In this document: piece by piece, positions 1-8,485 of the stretch
Position numbering within the stretch: the stretch's first letter is position 1
How the letters are laid out: each line of letters starts with the position of its first letter
Assembly: GCA_903932685.1 (NCBI GenBank)
Contig: CAIZGX010000035.1
Location: forward strand, 1-64,000
DNA from: an uncultured Bacteroidota bacterium
GTDB lineage: Bacteria; Bacteroidota; Bacteroidia; Flavobacteriales_D; Sanyastnellaceae
DNA: 64,000 nt
Reading direction: 5' to 3'
Notes under the pieces: generated by a model
Databases searched by the model: none
The model's input: only the letters and a program-made list of their open reading frames with translations
Told to the model about the DNA's origin: nothing
Position numbers and translations under genes: made by a program

Positions 1-135
1 CTAACTGAAAGTGAAGCGCGTCAAGAACTAAAAAACCTTCGTTCGATTTACCCGAATGCCTTTCTCGTAAAAGGACATATTGAGCCGCCAAACTTGAACT
101 ACTACATCAATACGATCAAGGATTCCGAAAACTGA
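1..135 (+). CDS. C-terminal end of an upstream gene, possibly SPOR-domain protein (partial)
   Basis: The frame is open from the first base and ends at a TGA at 133-135, giving 44 residues without a start, so this is the tail of a gene lying mostly outside the window. The text EARQELKNLRSIYPNAFLVK resembles the last helix and strand of SPOR domains (peptidoglycan-binding, about 70 residues), where a helix is followed by an Asp/Asn-Ala-Phe-Val/Leu-Val strand. The SPOR call is a pattern impression from very little sequence. That this is a real coding tail is more secure, because the next gene follows after a normal short gap. Confidence 0.45.
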   Translation, partial: LTESEARQELKNLRSIYPNAFLVKGHIEPPNLNYYINTIKDSEN

Positions 136-204
136 TCTCTCAATTTGAGAAACGTCAGTTCTCGAATTGCCTTTGCTCATGTATTTTTCTTTCCCCTTCA
201 TTCG

Positions 205-212
205 TAACTTCG
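205..212 (+). promoter_or_regulatory. Candidate -7 box for hmgA-hpd
   Basis: TAACTTCG matches the Bacteroidota -7 element TAnnTTTG with one change (T to C) and ends only 4 bases before the hmgA ATG. No clear -33 TTG sits 17-21 bases upstream. If used, the transcript would be nearly leaderless. Confidence 0.35.
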
Positions 213-216
213 CCCC

Positions 217-1371
217 ATGCCTATTTACCATTCACTCGGAAAAATACCTTCGAAACGTCACACTACGTTTTATAAGGAATCTGGCGAATTGCATTACGAA
301 CAGCTTTTCGGCACAGAAGGATTCACCGGTATGTCTTCGTTGCTCTATCACCTGCACAGACCTACCCAAATTAAAAGCATTAGCGCACCTGTGGACGTCT
401 CGCCAGTAGCTGCGGTACACCATAACATTGAGCCTAGAATGCTCAGCGGATTCAATGTCGCGCCAAAAGACGATTTCTTAGACAGTAGAACGGTGTTACT
501 GTTCAACCATGACTTGCACATTTCAGTTGCTGCGCCGCGCAAAAGTTTGACGGACTATTTCTACAAAAACGCCGATGCTGACGAGGTTATTTTCATTCAT
601 CGCGGCTCTGGAAAATTGCGCACTTTCATAGGTAATATACCTTTTGAATACGGAGACTACTTAGTCATTCCAAGAGGAATGATTTATCAAATCGATTTCG
701 ACACCGAAGACAATCGCCTATTTATTGTTGAAAGTTTTTCACCCATTGTTACACCAAAGCGATACAGAAATCAATTCGGACAATTGTTAGAGAGCTCGCC
801 GTTTTGCGAACGCGATATCAAGCGTCCGTCTGAACTCGAAACGCACGACGAGAAAGGTGATTTCACCATGAAAATAAGAAAGGAAAATCACATGCACACC
901 CTCGTGTATGCAACACATCCTTTCGACGTTGCAGGATGGGATGGTTATAACTACCCATATGCATTTTCAATACACAATTTCGAACCCATTACTGGACGAA
1001 TTCACCAACCTCCTCCGGTGCATCAAACATTCGAAGGACATAACTTCGTAATCTGCTCTTTCGTTCCAAGATTATACGATTATCATCCAGACTCTATTCC
1101 CGCTCCATACAACCACAGCAACATCGATTCAGACGAAGTTTTGTACTATGTAGACGGCGATTTCATGAGCAGAAACCACATTGAAAAAGGATTCATTTCC
1201 CTTCACCCAGGTGGTATTCCACACGGACCGCACCCCGGTGCTTATGAAAGAAGCATTGGTCAAAAAGAAACGCAAGAACTTGCGGTGATGATTGACCCTT
1301 TCAGACCGCTTCGCATTACCGAAGCAGCTCTTCAAATCAACGATCCAAATTATATTAAAAGCTGGTTATAA
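217..1371 (+). CDS. hmgA: Homogentisate 1,2-dioxygenase
   Basis: This is the iron-dependent ring-cleaving enzyme that converts homogentisate to maleylacetoacetate in tyrosine and phenylalanine breakdown. The 384-residue length is in the range of the short Bacteroidota form. The double cupin fold is recognisable. Near residue 300, PYNHSNIDSDEVLYYV carries a likely His and Glu iron-ligand pair, and HPGGIPHGPHPG about 30 residues later carries the remaining His of the family's His-Glu-His site. The stop overlaps the start of the 4-hydroxyphenylpyruvate dioxygenase gene as TAATG, so the two consecutive pathway steps are probably translationally coupled. Confidence 0.93.
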   Translation: MPIYHSLGKIPSKRHTTFYKESGELHYEQLFGTEGFTGMSSLLYHLHRPTQIKSISAPVDVSPVAAVHHNIEPRMLSGFNVAPKDDFLDSRTVLLFNHDLHISVAAPRKSLTDYFYKNADADEVIFIHRGSGKLRTFIGNIPFEYGDYLVIPRGMIYQIDFDTEDNRLFIVESFSPIVTPKRYRNQFGQLLESSPFCERDIKRPSELETHDEKGDFTMKIRKENHMHTLVYATHPFDVAGWDGYNYPYAFSIHNFEPITGRIHQPPPVHQTFEGHNFVICSFVPRLYDYHPDSIPAPYNHSNIDSDEVLYYVDGDFMSRNHIEKGFISLHPGGIPHGPHPGAYERSIGQKETQELAVMIDPFRPLRITEAALQINDPNYIKSWL

Positions 1372-2510
1372 TGAATGTTTACGACGCAGGTTCAGAAATA
1401 GAAAAAATATTTCCTGACGCACAAGATTTCTTACCTCTACTAGGTACCGACTACGTTGAATTGTATGTTGGAAATGCAAAACAGTCCGCACACTATTACA
1501 TGAGTGCTTGGGGATTCAAACCTCTTGCTTATCGCGGATTAGAAACCGGTTCGAAAGATGCCGTTTCATACGTCCTTCAACAAGATAAAATTCGCTTGGT
1601 TTTAACCACCGCTTTGGGTCCAGGTGGCCCCATTAACGAGCACGTGAACCAACACGGAGACGGTGTTAAAGTCATTGCTTTAATGGTTGAAGATGCCACC
1701 AAGGCATGGGAAGAAACCACCGTTCGCGGTGGTGAAACATGTCTTGACCCTATTCGCTTGAACGATGCAAATGGAGAAATTATACTAAGCGGAATTCGCA
1801 CTTACGGAGAAACCTTTCACTACTTCGTAGAACGCAAAAATTACACCGGCGTTTTCATGCCCGGCTATGTGAAGTGGGAACCTGCATATCAGCCCAAAGA
1901 AGTTGGACTGAAATACATTGACCACATGGTGGGGAATGTGGGCTGGAACGAAATGAACAAGTGGGTTGAATTCTACGCGAAAGTGATGGGATTCACGCAG
2001 TTGGTGAGCTTCGACGACAAAGACATTTCTACTGAATACACTGCGTTAATGAGTAAGGTAATGGCGAACGGAAACGGTCGCGTTAAATTCCCAATTAACG
2101 AGCCTGCAGAAGGAAGAAAGAAAAGTCAAATTGAAGAATACATTCAATTCTACAACGGTGCCGGCGTGCAGCACATTGCGGTTGCAACCAATAACATTAT
2201 TGAAACAGTTACCGCTTTAAAAAATAACGGTGTTGAATTCTTAACAGTACCGAACACTTACTACGAAACCGTTTTAGATCGTGTTGGAAAAATTGATGAA
2301 GACCTTGCTCCGCTTCAGGAACTTGGCATCTTAATCGATCGTGACGACGAAGGCTACTTGCTTCAAATCTTCACGAAACCTGTTCTCGACAGACCAACCA
2401 TGTTTTTTGAAATCATTCAAAGAAAAGGTGCGCAATCTTTCGGAAAAGGAAACTTCAAAGCACTTTTTGAATCCATCGAACGCGAGCAAGAAAGACGCGG
2501 AACACTATAA
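1371..2510 (+). CDS. hpd: 4-hydroxyphenylpyruvate dioxygenase
   Basis: The enzyme makes homogentisate from 4-hydroxyphenylpyruvate, the step just before HmgA. It is a two-domain vicinal-oxygen-chelate protein of 379 residues. The 2-His-1-Glu iron site is complete: His185 in YIDHMVGNV, His268 in VQHIAVAT and Glu347 in MFFEIIQRKG. The C-terminal GNFKALFESIEREQ is the usual closing helix of the family. The ATG shares a base with the hmgA stop (TAATG). Together the pair forms a tyrosine-catabolism operon; the downstream isomerase and fumarylacetoacetase are not in the window. Confidence 0.95.
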   Translation: MNVYDAGSEIEKIFPDAQDFLPLLGTDYVELYVGNAKQSAHYYMSAWGFKPLAYRGLETGSKDAVSYVLQQDKIRLVLTTALGPGGPINEHVNQHGDGVKVIALMVEDATKAWEETTVRGGETCLDPIRLNDANGEIILSGIRTYGETFHYFVERKNYTGVFMPGYVKWEPAYQPKEVGLKYIDHMVGNVGWNEMNKWVEFYAKVMGFTQLVSFDDKDISTEYTALMSKVMANGNGRVKFPINEPAEGRKKSQIEEYIQFYNGAGVQHIAVATNNIIETVTALKNNGVEFLTVPNTYYETVLDRVGKIDEDLAPLQELGILIDRDDEGYLLQIFTKPVLDRPTMFFEIIQRKGAQSFGKGNFKALFESIEREQERRGTL

Positions 2511-2513
2511 TTC

Positions 2514-3737
2514 GTGAAGCTATCGCTCTTCATTGCTAGACGCTATTTGTTCGCGAAAAAATCGCGAAACATAATAAATGCCATATCGCTCATCTCTATG
2601 AGCGTTGTGGCATTTGTTGCTTGTGCAATGATTCTCGTAATGAGCGCCTTCAATGGCCTTGAACTTCTTATCGAAGACCTATTCTCGAGCTTCGATGCTC
2701 CCATTACGATCGTTGCAAAACAAGGAATTCAAATCGAAGAGAAATCTATTCCGTTTGAAAAAATTCAACAACTCGAAGGTGTCACAGTCATTGGAAAAGT
2801 TATTGAAAACGACGCGTGGTTGCAATACAACAATTCCAACACAGTGGCCACCATTAAAGGAATTGAAGCAACTTACTTAAAAACCTTGCCCACAGACAGC
2901 ATGGTCTATGCGGGCGAGTTTTTGTTGGAAGAAGATTCAGCCAATTACGCTGTGGTTGGACTTGGTGTGCGCGGAGAATTGCAATTCCCAACTTCCCTTC
3001 AACCACCCGTTATTCTGAACATTAAAACACCAGTTGCGGGCCGAAGACTTTCAACCAACCGTGAAAACGCATTCAACGAAACGAATCTGCGTGTAACCGG
3101 AATCTTCACCGCGAATGCTGAACTCGATAAGAAATATATTTTCCTTCCTTTCCGATTAGCGCGCGAGCTGTACGAAATGGATTCAACTTTAACAGCTTTA
3201 GAAATTCAGACTTCTCCAAATACCGATTTATCCAAGTTGAAGGAAGAACTTCAAGCGTTGCTTCCCAACCTCAACGTTCAAACAAGGGAAGACAAAAACG
3301 TTTTGGTGTACAAAACCAACGAGAGTGAAAAATGGGCAACATATCTCATTTTAGTATTCATTCTAATTATTGCAAGCTTCAACATCTTAGCTTCACTTAC
3401 TTTACTCATTATTGAAAAGAAAAAAGACATTCATGTTATGTACAGCATGGGCGCTACCAAAGCTACCATTCGCAACATTTTCATTTTAGAAGGTGTGTTC
3501 ATTAACCTTACAGGTGCGCTAGTTGGAACTGTCCTTGGGCTAACGCTTACCTATCTTCAACAAACTGTAGGATTGGTGCGCATGCAAGGCGCTGTGGTCG
3601 AGTTTTATCCGGTACACATCATTCCTTCATCCGTTGCATTAATTTTCTTGACTGTCTGCACCATTGGCAGCGTCTTTTGCCTTGTGTTCGTTCCGGCTTT
3701 ATTGAAAAAATTTCAATACAACAAGTCGCAAGACTAA
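2514..3737 (+). CDS. LolC/LolE-family ABC transporter permease
   Basis: An inner-membrane permease of the FtsX/MacB superfamily, 407 residues. The N-terminus has a short cytoplasmic segment with FIARRYLFAKKSRN, then a membrane helix (about residues 22-45), a large periplasmic domain to about residue 270, and three C-terminal helices; this is the LolC/E plan. LolC/E proteins extract lipoproteins from the inner membrane with a LolD ATPase, but no ATPase gene is adjacent, so the substrate is inferred. The start is a GTG 4 bases after the hpd stop. The stop overlaps that of the convergent dprA gene. A second paralogue lies at 16915-18444. Confidence 0.8.
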   Translation: MKLSLFIARRYLFAKKSRNIINAISLISMSVVAFVACAMILVMSAFNGLELLIEDLFSSFDAPITIVAKQGIQIEEKSIPFEKIQQLEGVTVIGKVIENDAWLQYNNSNTVATIKGIEATYLKTLPTDSMVYAGEFLLEEDSANYAVVGLGVRGELQFPTSLQPPVILNIKTPVAGRRLSTNRENAFNETNLRVTGIFTANAELDKKYIFLPFRLARELYEMDSTLTALEIQTSPNTDLSKLKEELQALLPNLNVQTREDKNVLVYKTNESEKWATYLILVFILIIASFNILASLTLLIIEKKKDIHVMYSMGATKATIRNIFILEGVFINLTGALVGTVLGLTLTYLQQTVGLVRMQGAVVEFYPVHIIPSSVALIFLTVCTIGSVFCLVFVPALLKKFQYNKSQD

Positions 3738-4813
3738 GCCAGCTCAATTTTATTTCCGGGTAAGCAACGAACCACGCCTTTCAATTCCAATTTCAATAAG
3801 TGAAGCGCTAAATTCTCACCTTCAAATTTCAACTTCAAAACATCTAAATCCAAGGGATTTTCTCGTCGAAGCAAATTGAAAACCTTCGTCTCTTCAACAC
3901 TCAATTCCGGAATAACTAATTGCGTTGCCTTAGAATCTAACTGCCAATTCATAAGCAAACACAACTCCTCTGCAGAGGTAATCAAATGTGCCTTTTGTTG
4001 ACGAATGAGATTGTTACAGCCTCTGCTGTATGCGTCATTCGCTCGACCGGGCAATGCAAAAACTTCCTTATTGAAGTCGTTTGCGAAATTCGCTGTTACA
4101 AGCGCCCCACCCTTCGCCGCCGACTCCACAACAAGCAACGCGTCTGAAAGTGCCGCTATGCATCTGTTTCGCGTCTGAAAATACTCTCGCTCCGCTTTCA
4201 CCGCAGGAGCCAATTCAGAAAATACCAAGCCCGTTTCTTCAATGCGTTGAACCAGCTTGCGGTTTTCTTTCGGATAAATGTTCTCATGTCCGTTGGCTAT
4301 ACAAGCCCACGTAACCAATTTACTTTCTAATGCTGAAGTGTGCGCCTGCGCATCTATTCCAAGAGCCAATCCGCTTATGACCACCACATCTAATTCACGC
4401 AATGAGGCAATGAGTTCATTGCAGAACGATCTGCCATAAGCTGTGGCGTTGCGCGTTCCTACTATGCCAATGGTCCTGGCAGGATTCACCTCAGCATTCC
4501 CTCGCTTGAATAAAAAGACAGGCGCATCATCGAAGTACTTCAATCTGTTTGGGTACCGGGCGCATTCGAAACTTACTATTTCAATTTTATGTTGAAGGGC
4601 TTCGTTCATTTCACGCTCGGCTTTTCTCAGAAATTCAGTTTTGTTCTCTGAATCTAATTTGAAACGAATGGGAAGCTCCCATTTGAAAATGGGAGTATGG
4701 AAAGCGGCTTCCGCCGAACCGAATTTCTCTAGGAGTTTTCGAAACCGAATGGGACCCAAATGTGGCACATTAGAAAGTGCCAACGTATACAGAAGTTGCT
4801 GTGCGTTTGTCAT
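3734..4813 (-). CDS. dprA: DNA-processing protein DprA
   Basis: DprA binds single-stranded DNA entering during natural transformation and loads RecA. The Rossmann-like core is visible: GIVGTRNATAYG, then SGLALGIDAQAH, then NIYPKEN, and QTRNRCIAALSDALLVVE. A C-terminal winged-helix-like segment (SVEETKVFNLLRRENPLDLD) follows. The usual AVLGxGxDxxYP segment is altered to ACIANGHENIYP, a divergent form. I chose the ATG at 4813 (MTNAQQLLYTLAL). Another in-frame ATG at 4828 would add five residues, but a near -7 box (GAATTTTG) lies between the two. The terminal stop shares bases with the convergent permease gene. Confidence 0.88.
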   Translation of the reverse strand: MTNAQQLLYTLALSNVPHLGPIRFRKLLEKFGSAEAAFHTPIFKWELPIRFKLDSENKTEFLRKAEREMNEALQHKIEIVSFECARYPNRLKYFDDAPVFLFKRGNAEVNPARTIGIVGTRNATAYGRSFCNELIASLRELDVVVISGLALGIDAQAHTSALESKLVTWACIANGHENIYPKENRKLVQRIEETGLVFSELAPAVKAEREYFQTRNRCIAALSDALLVVESAAKGGALVTANFANDFNKEVFALPGRANDAYSRGCNNLIRQQKAHLITSAEELCLLMNWQLDSKATQLVIPELSVEETKVFNLLRRENPLDLDVLKLKFEGENLALHLLKLELKGVVRCLPGNKIELA

Positions 4814-4876
4814 GGGCACAAAATTCATGAAAGGCGCTCAACACCTGCACAAACACTTATGCCATAAAAGAGAATA

Positions 4877-5620
4877 TTATTTCTGCTGAATAAACAATTC
4901 GATAGCCTTACTCATGCTTGGCGCCTTTGGGTTCGGTGCCATAACATCTATACGAAGCTTCGCGTTTTCAACTGCCAAAGCAGTGGTTTGTCCGAATACT
5001 GCAATCTTCGTTGTATTCTGTTTGAATTTCGGGAAGTTCTTGAATAACGATTCAATATCTGATGGAGAGAAAAATACCAGCATGTCGTATTTCACATCGG
5101 CCAAATCACTTAAATCACTGCACACCGTTTTATACATGACAGCTTTCGAGAAGTCGATTTTTTCTTTCGTTAAAATTTCAGGAATACTCGGCTTCAACAT
5201 ATCTGAGCATGGAAGCAAAAATTTCTCGGTTTTGTGTTTCTTCACGAAATCCATGATTTCTGCAAAGGTTCCGTTTCCGTAAAAGATTTTTCTTTTTCTA
5301 AACTGCGTATACTTCTGAAGGTAAAATGCAATGGCTTCACTGAGACAAAAATATTTCGTGGCATCGGAAACCGTAATGCGCAAATCTTTCGCTAAACGGA
5401 AATAATGATCCACAGCATTTCTACTGGTGAACAACACAGAAGGGTGTTCTGCATAATCTATTCGTTGCTGACGGAAGTCTTGCCCACTCAGGCCTTCAAC
5501 GTGCACGAAAGGACGATAATCAATTTTTAACTTATGCTTTTTAGCAAGATCTACGTAAGGGTTTTTGTCAGACCCTGGATCTTGTTGCGTAATTAAAATT
5601 GTTTTAATTTTCTCTGCCAT
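4877..5620 (-). CDS. hemD: Uroporphyrinogen-III synthase
   Basis: HemD cyclises hydroxymethylbilane to uroporphyrinogen III in heme and siroheme synthesis. The 247-residue protein has the weakly conserved two-lobe pattern: SVLFTSRNAVDHYFRLAKD near the start of lobe one, the middle section ending FLLPCSDMLKPSIPEIL, and DMLVFFSPSDIESLFKNF near the end. HemD sequences diverge strongly, so the call rests on these patches, on length, and on its place directly downstream of DUF4271, an association seen in many Bacteroidota. The gap to the upstream DUF4271 stop is 22 bases, suggesting co-transcription. Confidence 0.82.
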   Translation of the reverse strand: MAEKIKTILITQQDPGSDKNPYVDLAKKHKLKIDYRPFVHVEGLSGQDFRQQRIDYAEHPSVLFTSRNAVDHYFRLAKDLRITVSDATKYFCLSEAIAFYLQKYTQFRKRKIFYGNGTFAEIMDFVKKHKTEKFLLPCSDMLKPSIPEILTKEKIDFSKAVMYKTVCSDLSDLADVKYDMLVFFSPSDIESLFKNFPKFKQNTTKIAVFGQTTALAVENAKLRIDVMAPNPKAPSMSKAIELFIQQK

Positions 5621-5642
5621 CTCTGAAAGTTGAGGATATCCT

Positions 5643-6314
5643 CTAAAAAACGTTTAGCCAAATTAGTTTCGAAAGCACTGCCCAAGGCAAAACTTCGAAG
5701 GTGCAAAGGTAAAAAAAGATATAGAAAAAAGGTACACCCATTTGCATTGCCGATAACATAGCCTGAATTGCACTTAAAAACGGAACAACAATCAATAAAA
5801 TCAGAGACAAGTTCAAGGCTGTGTCACTCACATTTCCGGTTGAATAAACCGCCAATAACAACGGTACTGTTAGCGCTAACAAAGCAAACCTTGATGTTAA
5901 CGCCAAGTATTTGTTGTAATCTTCTAGTGCTGTTGATGCACCACCTGTGAAGAAGGCAACCATCCACGTCATGACCCATTTGAATCCAAAAAGAGCTACA
6001 ACAATAGCAACACTGATAAGAAATTGATAAAATGGAAGCAACGTAAAGATGTCAGAAAAATAACGTTTGCTAAGAAGAGTAAGCACCAATCCACCCAAAA
6101 GAAAAAAACAAACCAACATCCCGAAATTTTTCCAACCATGCCCCTCTCTTCGTTCTTCCTGCTTGAAAAATCTTCGACTTAATACCGAACGCAAAATCGC
6201 ACGCAATACCGTGTTATCGCGATTTACCCAGGCAACAACACCTAAAGCGAAGACGAAGATGAGTAACATCCAGTCTTCAGAAAGTTGATTGGCTATGCGA
6301 ACGGTAGGGTTCAT
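5643..6314 (-). CDS. DUF4271 multi-pass membrane protein
   Basis: A 223-residue inner-membrane protein with about six hydrophobic helices and a basic loop near residues 40-60 (RSVLSRRFFKQEERREGHG). It fits DUF4271, a Bacteroidota family of unknown function that typically neighbours hemD. Its ATG shares a base with the stop of the upstream pseudouridine synthase gene (TAATG), implying translational coupling. No catalytic motif is evident, and no transporter signature is visible. Confidence 0.75.
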   Translation of the reverse strand: MNPTVRIANQLSEDWMLLIFVFALGVVAWVNRDNTVLRAILRSVLSRRFFKQEERREGHGWKNFGMLVCFFLLGGLVLTLLSKRYFSDIFTLLPFYQFLISVAIVVALFGFKWVMTWMVAFFTGGASTALEDYNKYLALTSRFALLALTVPLLLAVYSTGNVSDTALNLSLILLIVVPFLSAIQAMLSAMQMGVPFFYIFFYLCTFEVLPWAVLSKLIWLNVF

Positions 6315-7807
6315 TAACGAATCATTTTCAAGAATCCGATTTCACCTTCTGTCAATGGTCTATATCTTCCTCTCGTTAATTCCTTCTTCGTTAAACCAGC
6401 GTACATGACACGATCCAATTTTACAACGGTATAACCGAAGTGCTCGAACATGCGACGTACAATTCTATTTCTTCCACTGTGAATGCGAATACCTACTTGC
6501 TTTTTAGCGTTCACCCCTTCCACATACTCAATCTCATCTGCTTTAATGAAGCCGTCGTCTAAGACAAACCCTTCACGCATTTGATCCACGTGCTCAGATC
6601 TTACTTTCTGATCGGTTTCAACATGATACAATTTCGGGAATTCGTGTTTCGGATGCATGAGGCGTTTCGCCAATTCTCCGTCGTTCGTAAACAACAACAA
6701 ACCAGTTGTTGCTCTATCCAATCTTCCAACCGGATAAATACGTTCAACACACGCGTCTTTCACTAAATCCATTACTGTTCTTCTTCCTTCAGGATCTTCC
6801 ATTGTGGTAAGGAAGCCTTTCGGTTTATTCAACAAGAAATAACGTAATTTTTCTGGACGAAGAACAGCATCGTCGTACTTCACAACGTCGTTCTTCGGAT
6901 CTATTTTCAATCCCAATTCTTTCACAACAACACCATTCACATTCACCAAACCCAGTTCTATCAACTGATCGGCTTCGCGACGTGAGGCAATTCCGGCATT
7001 GCTTAAGAATTTATTCAGACGAATTAATCCTTCGCGCTCGGTCTTGCTTATGTATGCTTTTTCTGGAACGAACTCCTTGTGAAGTCCGCCACTTTTTTCT
7101 CTTTTTTTCTCTTCTTTTACACGCTCACGAGCGTTTGAACGATACGGCTTCGGCGCATCTTCGTCGCGCACAAATTTCTTCGGCGCTTCTGTGCGTTTAG
7201 GTCTTGTGCCCAAAACATTCTTTCCTCTATCGTGACGGCTAGTGTCCTTCGGGGCCTTTGCAGGGCGCTCGGGACGTGCTGCAGCTTTCGGTTCTGGACG
7301 TTCCGCGTTATAACGACTTTCGTTTCTTCCGCCTGTTCGGTTTGAACGTCCACCGCCTGTTGGTCTTGCGCCACCTCTTCCACCTTCACTTCTTCCCTCA
7401 CCGCGTGCAGGGCGATCGGAATAAGCCGGACGGTCACTGCGCTCTGGTCTTTCCGATCCTGAGCGAGCAGGACGTTCTGGTCTAGCAGAACCTGAACGAA
7501 CGGGACGGTCGGGTCTAGACGAAGCTCCTCCACGTGCAGGACGATCGGGTCTGTCAGAACCTGAACGAACGGGACGGTCGGGTCTCGACGAAGCTCCTCC
7601 ACGTGCAGGACGATCGGGTCTGTCAGAACCTGAACGAACGGGACGGTCGGGTCTCGACGAAGCAGGACGTTCAGGACGCTCTGATCTAGAAGAACTCGAG
7701 CGTTCAGGACGCTCTGGACGAGCTCCTCTTTCCGGACGTTCCGATTTTGAAGAACCCGAACGAGCAGGGCGCTCGCTGCGAGAACGATTTGGTTTTGGAT
7801 TAGGCAT
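6314..7807 (-). CDS. rluB: RluB-type rRNA pseudouridine synthase with long Arg/Pro/Ser disordered head
   Basis: The C-terminal half is a standard RsuA/RluB enzyme. An S4 RNA-binding domain begins near residue 258 (LIRLNKFLSNAGIASRREAD). The catalytic-Asp motif GRLDRATTGLLLFTNDGE follows, and the fold closes with RIVRRMFEHFGY. Such enzymes isomerise uridine in large-subunit rRNA. The N-terminal 240 residues are highly basic low-complexity sequence rich in RPERP/DRPxR, including a 23-residue unit repeated about 2.6 times. This is roughly double the length of a minimal RluB (about 240-290 aa). The head probably binds RNA non-specifically (inference). It is preceded by a TATTTTTG promoter box in the rplY terminator tail. 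Confidence 0.9.
   Translation of the reverse strand: MPNPKPNRSRSERPARSGSSKSERPERGARPERPERSSSSRSERPERPASSRPDRPVRSGSDRPDRPARGGASSRPDRPVRSGSDRPDRPARGGASSRPDRPVRSGSARPERPARSGSERPERSDRPAYSDRPARGEGRSEGGRGGARPTGGGRSNRTGGRNESRYNAERPEPKAAARPERPAKAPKDTSRHDRGKNVLGTRPKRTEAPKKFVRDEDAPKPYRSNARERVKEEKKREKSGGLHKEFVPEKAYISKTEREGLIRLNKFLSNAGIASRREADQLIELGLVNVNGVVVKELGLKIDPKNDVVKYDDAVLRPEKLRYFLLNKPKGFLTTMEDPEGRRTVMDLVKDACVERIYPVGRLDRATTGLLLFTNDGELAKRLMHPKHEFPKLYHVETDQKVRSEHVDQMREGFVLDDGFIKADEIEYVEGVNAKKQVGIRIHSGRNRIVRRMFEHFGYTVVKLDRVMYAGLTKKELTRGRYRPLTEGEIGFLKMIR
7486..7663. repeat. 69-bp tandem repeat inside the rluB head
   Basis: Near-identical 69-bp units begin at 7486, 7555 and 7624, each opening with cagaacctgaacgaacggg on the plus strand; the third is incomplete (to about 7663). 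The one difference I see between units is at the tctAgac/tctCgac position. The period is 23 codons, so length changes by slippage would keep the reading frame. Confidence 0.9.
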
Positions 7808-7822
7808 AATGAATTATTAATG

Positions 7823-7830
7823 CAAAAATA
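7823..7830 (-). promoter_or_regulatory. -7 promoter box of rluB within the rplY terminator tail
   Basis: On the minus strand the sequence is TATTTTTG, an exact TAnnTTTG match, 15 bases before the rluB ATG. It is also the U-rich tail immediately following the hairpin at 7830-7861. Confidence 0.55.
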
Positions 7831-7861
7831 AAGGGACACCTTCAAATTGAGGTGTCCCTTT
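7830..7861 (-). terminator. Rho-independent terminator after rplY
   Basis: The arms AAAGGGACACCT (7830-7841) and AGGTGTCCCTTT (7850-7861) pair perfectly over 12 bp around an 8-base loop. On the minus strand the hairpin is followed by TATTTTTGC. It lies 16 bases past the rplY stop. Confidence 0.85.
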
Positions 7862-7877
7862 TTTAATTGGGCGAAAA

Positions 7878-8474
7878 TTATTTTTTCTTCTTTCCTTCTG
7901 GTGCTTTGTCTGCAGTTGCAGCAGCAATAGAAGCACGAGTTGCTTGCACTGCAACAACAGCAGCAGCATCAGCTTCCAATACTTTACAACCAGGGATAGC
8001 AATTTCACGAATACGAATCATATCACCAATTTTCAAATGTGTGATATCAAGCATAATCTCGTTTGGAAGTTCTTCAGGCTTTCCGAATACACGTACCTTA
8101 CGGTAGTTGATCGCTAAACGACCACCCGACTTCACTCCTTCAGAGTTACCTGTTACGCGAACAGGCAACGCTGTTTTAACTTCTTTTCCAGGAACCAATT
8201 CCAATACGTCCATGTGAACAACTTTGTCTGTTACTGGGTGACGTTGAACTTCTTGAATAAGACCATGACGAACTGTTCCGTCGATTTCGATTAACAATTC
8301 CAAGGTGTCTGAAGACGCCATGATTTTGTCCATTACTTTGGTGGTAATGCTAAAGTGTGTAGAAGAGCCACCACCGTAGATAACGCCAGGAATGTCTCCT
8401 TTGCGACGTAGTTCTGCAGCATTTTGTCTTCCTACGCTCTCGCGTAGAGAGCCGCTCAATGAAAATTGCTTCAT
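7878..8474 (-). CDS. rplY: 50S ribosomal protein L25, long CTC-type
   Basis: L25 binds 5S rRNA in the large ribosomal subunit. At 198 residues this is the long general-stress (CTC) form: an N-terminal L25 beta-barrel (about residues 1-90, with RRKGDIPGVIYGGG and HPVTDKVVHMDVLEL) followed by a TL5-like beta domain (GVKSGGRLAINYRKVRVFG). The tail is Ala-rich and ends PEGKKKK. It lies 11 bases downstream of prs; prs-rplY is a common bacterial pairing and the two probably share the prs promoter. A strong terminator follows. Confidence 0.95.
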   Translation of the reverse strand: MKQFSLSGSLRESVGRQNAAELRRKGDIPGVIYGGGSSTHFSITTKVMDKIMASSDTLELLIEIDGTVRHGLIQEVQRHPVTDKVVHMDVLELVPGKEVKTALPVRVTGNSEGVKSGGRLAINYRKVRVFGKPEELPNEIMLDITHLKIGDMIRIREIAIPGCKVLEADAAAVVAVQATRASIAAATADKAPEGKKKK

Positions 8475-8485
8475 GTTATTTGATT

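Noticed and set aside
7486-7663. The 69-bp repeats as a CRISPR array
   Set aside because: Units are contiguous without unique spacers, lie inside a coding frame and have a 23-codon period.
7117-7845. A 242-residue minus-strand frame overlapping the head of rluB
   Set aside because: It is an alternative frame of the repetitive Arg/Pro region; its repeats mirror the 69-bp DNA repeat, and the RluB frame has the real enzyme domain.
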